From Methanocorpusculum sp. (lineage in GTDB: Archaea; Halobacteriota; Methanomicrobia; Methanomicrobiales; Methanocorpusculaceae), in the NCBI GenBank assembly GCA_017399555.1, contig JAFQBW010000045.1:21871-85870 (forward strand): a stretch of 64,000 nucleotides of DNA, written 5' to 3'. Shown here piece by piece: positions 61,423 through 64,000 of this stretch; the stretch's first letter is position 1; every line of letters starts with the position of its first letter. The notes below the pieces were generated by a model. The model did no database searches, was not told where the DNA came from, and was given only the letters and a program-made list of their open reading frames with translations. A program made the translations under genes and the position numbers.

Positions 61423-61444
61423 GGCTTTGCTCCTAAATTGAGTT
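61423..61444. repeat. Solo end fragment of the palindrome repeat
   Basis: GGCTTTGCTCCTAAATT (61423-61439) plus the next five bases match the minus-strand end of copy A (60002-60023) with one mismatch in 22. The rest of the element is absent here. Confidence 0.75.
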
Positions 61445-61581
61445 ATCGTATGGGATGTTAGCAACAACAGCAGTCCGCGAATTTTTATTTGGTGATAGAA
61501 GTTCCTTCAACAAAAAAATAGCGAGGGGAAAAGCCCGCCCCGTATATCCATTCCCTATCCAAGAACAGATACCGACAGGAG

Positions 61582-62796
61582 TTAAGCGTCACCCCATTTG
61601 GCAAGTGCTGCGGCAAGCTCCGGATGCGATACTGCATACTCGCGTGCCGGAATGCCCAGGATTGCCGCCTCTGCCGCCTGCAGCATAGCACGCGTTCCAG
61701 CAGTTGTTCCCTCCGGATGGCCGTGGATACCCCCTCCGGCCTGCAGAACAATATCCGTTCCCAGTTTTGCAATCTCTGCCGCAACCTTTCCCGGATGCAG
61801 ACCGCCGGAAGAAACCGGGAACACCGGTTTCAGATAGGAAAGCGGTTTGGTAATCTCCATATTGTCTGCAATAACCTCCCCTGCCTTGCTTCCCATCTTG
61901 CCCGAGACTGACCCGGTGTGGAGCTGATCTCCGCCGGCAGACCGGACCAGCTTTGCAATCGGCCGCATGGCGATTCCGTGATGCGGATTTCTGGTCAGTG
62001 CCCCGTGCATCGTTCGGTGGACATGGATTGGAACATTGATACCCGGAGCTTCTGCAAGCGCCTGGATTGCAGAGAATCCGGCAGTCAGCACATCAACCAT
62101 CAGCATATTTGCACCGGCTGATACAGCCTTGTGGGCAAGCTCTACGATTCTGTCTCCCCCGGTTGTCACATTTACTGCATAGAGCACCTGCTTTCCGGTC
62201 TCATCCTTTGCCCGGTCAAGCGCATCCATAACCGCCTCGAGACGGTCATACAGCGGGCAGAAGGTCTGGTTGGTCAGCGTCTCATCATCCTTAATCAGGT
62301 CAAGGCCGCCGAGCGCCGCCTCATAGGCGACCTGGGCAGTATCCTTCGGATTTAAGCCCACCTTCGGCTTAATGATAGTTCCGATATGCGGACGGCAGGA
62401 CACCTCCGTTCCGACAATCTTTCGGATACCGTCAATGCCAAACTTCGGACCGCAGCCGGCAAGATTCTCCGGCAGGTCTATGTCAAGCAGGCGGACCGCC
62501 TCAAGCTTTCCAAGACCGAAAAGATTTCCGGCAATAACCGATAAGTACTGAGGAATATTTCCCTTCTCGAAAATCTCATGCGGGAAACAGATTTTCGTCA
62601 AATAGCCGCCGTCCGGGAGCTCGACTAAATCCTCGACCGAACCGTCCAAGGCATGCACATAGGCGGTTTCCTCGTTTACGGTCGAGAGGTCGGTCCAGGT
62701 TCCGGTGGTCTGTTCTTCGCGGATAGCGTTTGCCGCATAAGCCGCGTCCACCCCTTCCTTCGGGCGGAAATAGTAGGTTGCGAGTAAATCTTTCAT
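61582..62796 (-). CDS. rbcL: Ribulose-bisphosphate carboxylase, archaeal form III
   Basis: The 404-residue enzyme fixes CO2 on ribulose-1,5-bisphosphate made from nucleoside breakdown. Catalytic residues are visible: lysine in IGTIIKPKVGL near residue 143, the carbamylated lysine and metal ligands in GGLDLIKDDETL near 170, histidine in VHRTMHGALTRN near 260, loop 6 GSVSGKMGSK near 297 and SSGGLHPGK near 330 with LQAGGGIHGHPEG near 352. It lacks a small subunit, as expected for form III. The ATG overlaps the stop of the isomerase by 4 nt. Confidence 0.94.
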   Translation of the reverse strand: MKDLLATYYFRPKEGVDAAYAANAIREEQTTGTWTDLSTVNEETAYVHALDGSVEDLVELPDGGYLTKICFPHEIFEKGNIPQYLSVIAGNLFGLGKLEAVRLLDIDLPENLAGCGPKFGIDGIRKIVGTEVSCRPHIGTIIKPKVGLNPKDTAQVAYEAALGGLDLIKDDETLTNQTFCPLYDRLEAVMDALDRAKDETGKQVLYAVNVTTGGDRIVELAHKAVSAGANMLMVDVLTAGFSAIQALAEAPGINVPIHVHRTMHGALTRNPHHGIAMRPIAKLVRSAGGDQLHTGSVSGKMGSKAGEVIADNMEITKPLSYLKPVFPVSSGGLHPGKVAAEIAKLGTDIVLQAGGGIHGHPEGTTAGTRAMLQAAEAAILGIPAREYAVSHPELAAALAKWGDA

Positions 62797-63725
62797 GGGT
62801 TTTCCTGCTCCGGATTGAAGCTTAAGTATTCCTTCATAATCGTGTATGCCGCTTCCGGCGGGATTGCTCCCGCTTCGGTTACAATCACATCAATGTAGCG
62901 CGGAGGCGTTACATCAAACACCGGATTTCGCACGGTAACAAACGGAAGTCCTGCTGCTGTCTCCGGGGACAGAACTTCGGATGTCGGGCGTTCCTCGATT
63001 TCGATGTGATGCCCAAGAGCTGTTTTCGGCGCAAACTTGTATGTCTCTGCGGCAACCAGCACATTCTTGCGGGCCTCGTGAGCCGCTAATGCAATCTGCG
63101 AGGTGCCGATTTTATTTACCACTGCCCCTTTGACCGTTACCGCATCAGCCCCGACGATTACGAGGTCCGCCTCCTTCATGAAGGTGCGGACCGCGGAGTC
63201 CACAATATAGGTGGTCGGGATTTCATGGTCGTTTAAGGTCTTGATGGTAAGCAGTCCCTGATTCCAGGGGCGAACCTCCGTTGCGATTACCGAGATATTT
63301 TTACCCTGCTGTTTCGCAAGCAGAATCCCCGCAAGCGCTGCCTTAGAGTTGCAGTGCGTCATAATCGTCATGCCGTCAGAAATCCGCGAGGCGCAGATTT
63401 CTGCAATCCGCTCAACTGCTTTGGTCGAAGCAGCAACAAAGCGGTCCGCCTGGGATTTCACGAGAGCACGCGCCTCGCTTTCCGTTTCTGCCGCAGAAAG
63501 TCCGGCAAGCGTTATGTTGACTGCATTTGGAAGAGAAACTGCGGTCGGACGCGTTGCAAGCAGAACTTCTGCCGCACGGTTCATCTCCGACACAAAGGCA
63601 GAAAGCCCTGCTTCAGGCAGGGATTCTGCATGGTCGCGGAGTGCTGCCGCTGCTTCGCGGGCAATTTTTCCAGCCCCGCGAATCTCCATAGTCCTGATTT
63701 GTTCAGCGGTTTTTTCCAGAGACAT
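62793..63725 (-). CDS. Ribose-1,5-bisphosphate isomerase (eIF2B-like)
   Basis: The 310-residue protein belongs to the eIF2B/IF-2B-like family and, by context, is R15P isomerase, which makes ribulose-1,5-bisphosphate for RuBisCO in the AMP pathway. Features are RGAGKIAREAAAALRDHA near residue 16, the catalytic-cysteine TIMTHCNSKAALAG near 120 and aspartate in ADLVIVGADAVTVKGAVVNK near 190 (in parts). The third enzyme, AMP phosphorylase, is not in the window. The start lies 50 nt from repeat copy B. Order isomerase-rbcL, with coupled translation, shows one pathway. Confidence 0.92.
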   Translation of the reverse strand: MSLEKTAEQIRTMEIRGAGKIAREAAAALRDHAESLPEAGLSAFVSEMNRAAEVLLATRPTAVSLPNAVNITLAGLSAAETESEARALVKSQADRFVAASTKAVERIAEICASRISDGMTIMTHCNSKAALAGILLAKQQGKNISVIATEVRPWNQGLLTIKTLNDHEIPTTYIVDSAVRTFMKEADLVIVGADAVTVKGAVVNKIGTSQIALAAHEARKNVLVAAETYKFAPKTALGHHIEIEERPTSEVLSPETAAGLPFVTVRNPVFDVTPPRYIDVIVTEAGAIPPEAAYTIMKEYLSFNPEQENP

Positions 63726-63774
63726 ATCTTATGTAAGAATAGGAGTGTGATGTTAAATAGTTACTGAAAAAGAA

Positions 63775-64000
63775 GGCTTTGCTCCTAAATTATGTTTCAG
63801 GAGAGGAACACTGAACTGATTTAAAAAACCGCAGATAACGCTGATGCTCGCGTCGCAAACCCTTCGGTCTTGCTCACGGCTCGAGCACGCTCTCGCCTAT
63901 CGCTCGCGCAACGCGTCGCTGTCCTCGCGTTGCTCGGACCTGCTTCGCAGCCGCTTTGGCGTTGCTTTTTGATTTAGAGAATAATGTTGGCAGCTCCAAA
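63775..64000. repeat. Long imperfect palindrome element, copy B, cut by window end
   Basis: No gene is seen after 63725. The stretch starts GGCTTTGCTCCTAAATT (63775-63791), matches copy A read in reverse (AAAAAACCGC-GATAACGC-GATGC block, then TCTTGCTCA-GGCTCGAG), shares CAACGCGTCGCT with the other arm of copy A, and ends in the core CGCAGCCGCTT (63946-63956) followed by TTAGAGAATAA and TTGGCAGCTCCAAA, exactly at base 64000. The rest lies outside the window. Confidence 0.75.

Overview
The window is about 64 kb of an archaeal chromosome. TATA boxes of archaeal type, archaeal information-processing genes (RFC small subunit, Alba, thermosome, IA topoisomerase, Lhr helicase, GatCAB, TrmJ) and methanogen-associated genes (FdhC formate channel, a CofE-family protein, MptE for methanopterin, a form III RuBisCO) point to a methanogen of the Methanomicrobiales. 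Gene content and style fit Methanocorpusculum best, but that genus call is inference from memory and not a database match. Coding density is high, and I see no prophage, CRISPR array, rRNA or intact insertion sequence.

Layout. 1-3.0 kb: a minus-strand chain of a B12/radical-SAM protein (cut by the window edge), MptE and an RCK-DHH protein. 3.1-3.4 kb: a tandem duplication of a tRNA-Lys gene with its promoter. 3.6-6.1 kb: a polar amino-acid ABC transporter whose binding protein is apparently circularly permuted. 6.2-9.6 kb: a PhoU/TrkA-C protein, a RecJ-like S1-DHH nuclease and a small winged-helix protein. 9.8-12.6 kb: acyl-CoA synthetase and FdhC. 12.8-18.1 kb: HisD, tRNA-Gly, a HAD phosphatase, a small acidic protein, and an operon of ACT regulator, homoserine dehydrogenase and an HTH-DDTD protein. 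18.2-22.0 kb: dCTP deaminase, a glycosyltransferase divergent from an AglD-like membrane protein, then a ThiS/MoaD-like carrier with an Ncs6/TtuA thiolase. 22-30 kb: Lhr helicase, phosphoesterase and RPA-associated OB protein, then TrmJ and TopA. 30-35 kb: GatCAB and a bacterial-type threonyl-tRNA synthetase. 35-38.5 kb: adenine deaminase with two small proteins, and an SDR. 38.7-42 kb: tRNA-Phe, a DHH protein, a TetR regulator and two membrane proteins. 42-48 kb: a bacterial-type grpE-dnaK-dnaJ operon, the GfcR regulator and the thermosome. 48-52 kb: tRNA-Ser, tRNA-Gly, a thioesterase, a 5-FCL, an anion transporter, Alba and Asd. 52-59.7 kb: a CofE-like protein, Upp/UraA uracil salvage, SerS, a duplicated CBS-ParB protein, BofA and a radical SAM protein. 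59.7-64 kb: a long imperfect-palindrome repeat, RFC-S, a cupin, RuBisCO with ribose-1,5-bisphosphate isomerase, and a second partial repeat copy running off the end.

How the genes connect. RuBisCO and ribose-1,5-bisphosphate isomerase form two of the three steps of the archaeal AMP (nucleoside) pathway. Adenine deaminase, Upp and UraA add base salvage. Asd, Hom and the ACT protein serve aspartate-family amino acids. GatCAB, ThrS, SerS, TrmJ, Ncs6 and five tRNA types serve translation. RFC, TopA, Lhr and the RPA-associated cluster serve replication and repair.

Most notable for follow-up: the permuted binding protein at 3607-4482; the palindromic repeat family at 59714-60023 and 63775-64000; perfect inverted repeats placed at several promoters (uraA, gfcR, thermosome, CBS-ParB, PhoU/TrkA-C); and the HTH-DDTD protein in the homoserine operon. 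Several start codons were moved in from the longest open frame, and each such case is explained in its entry.
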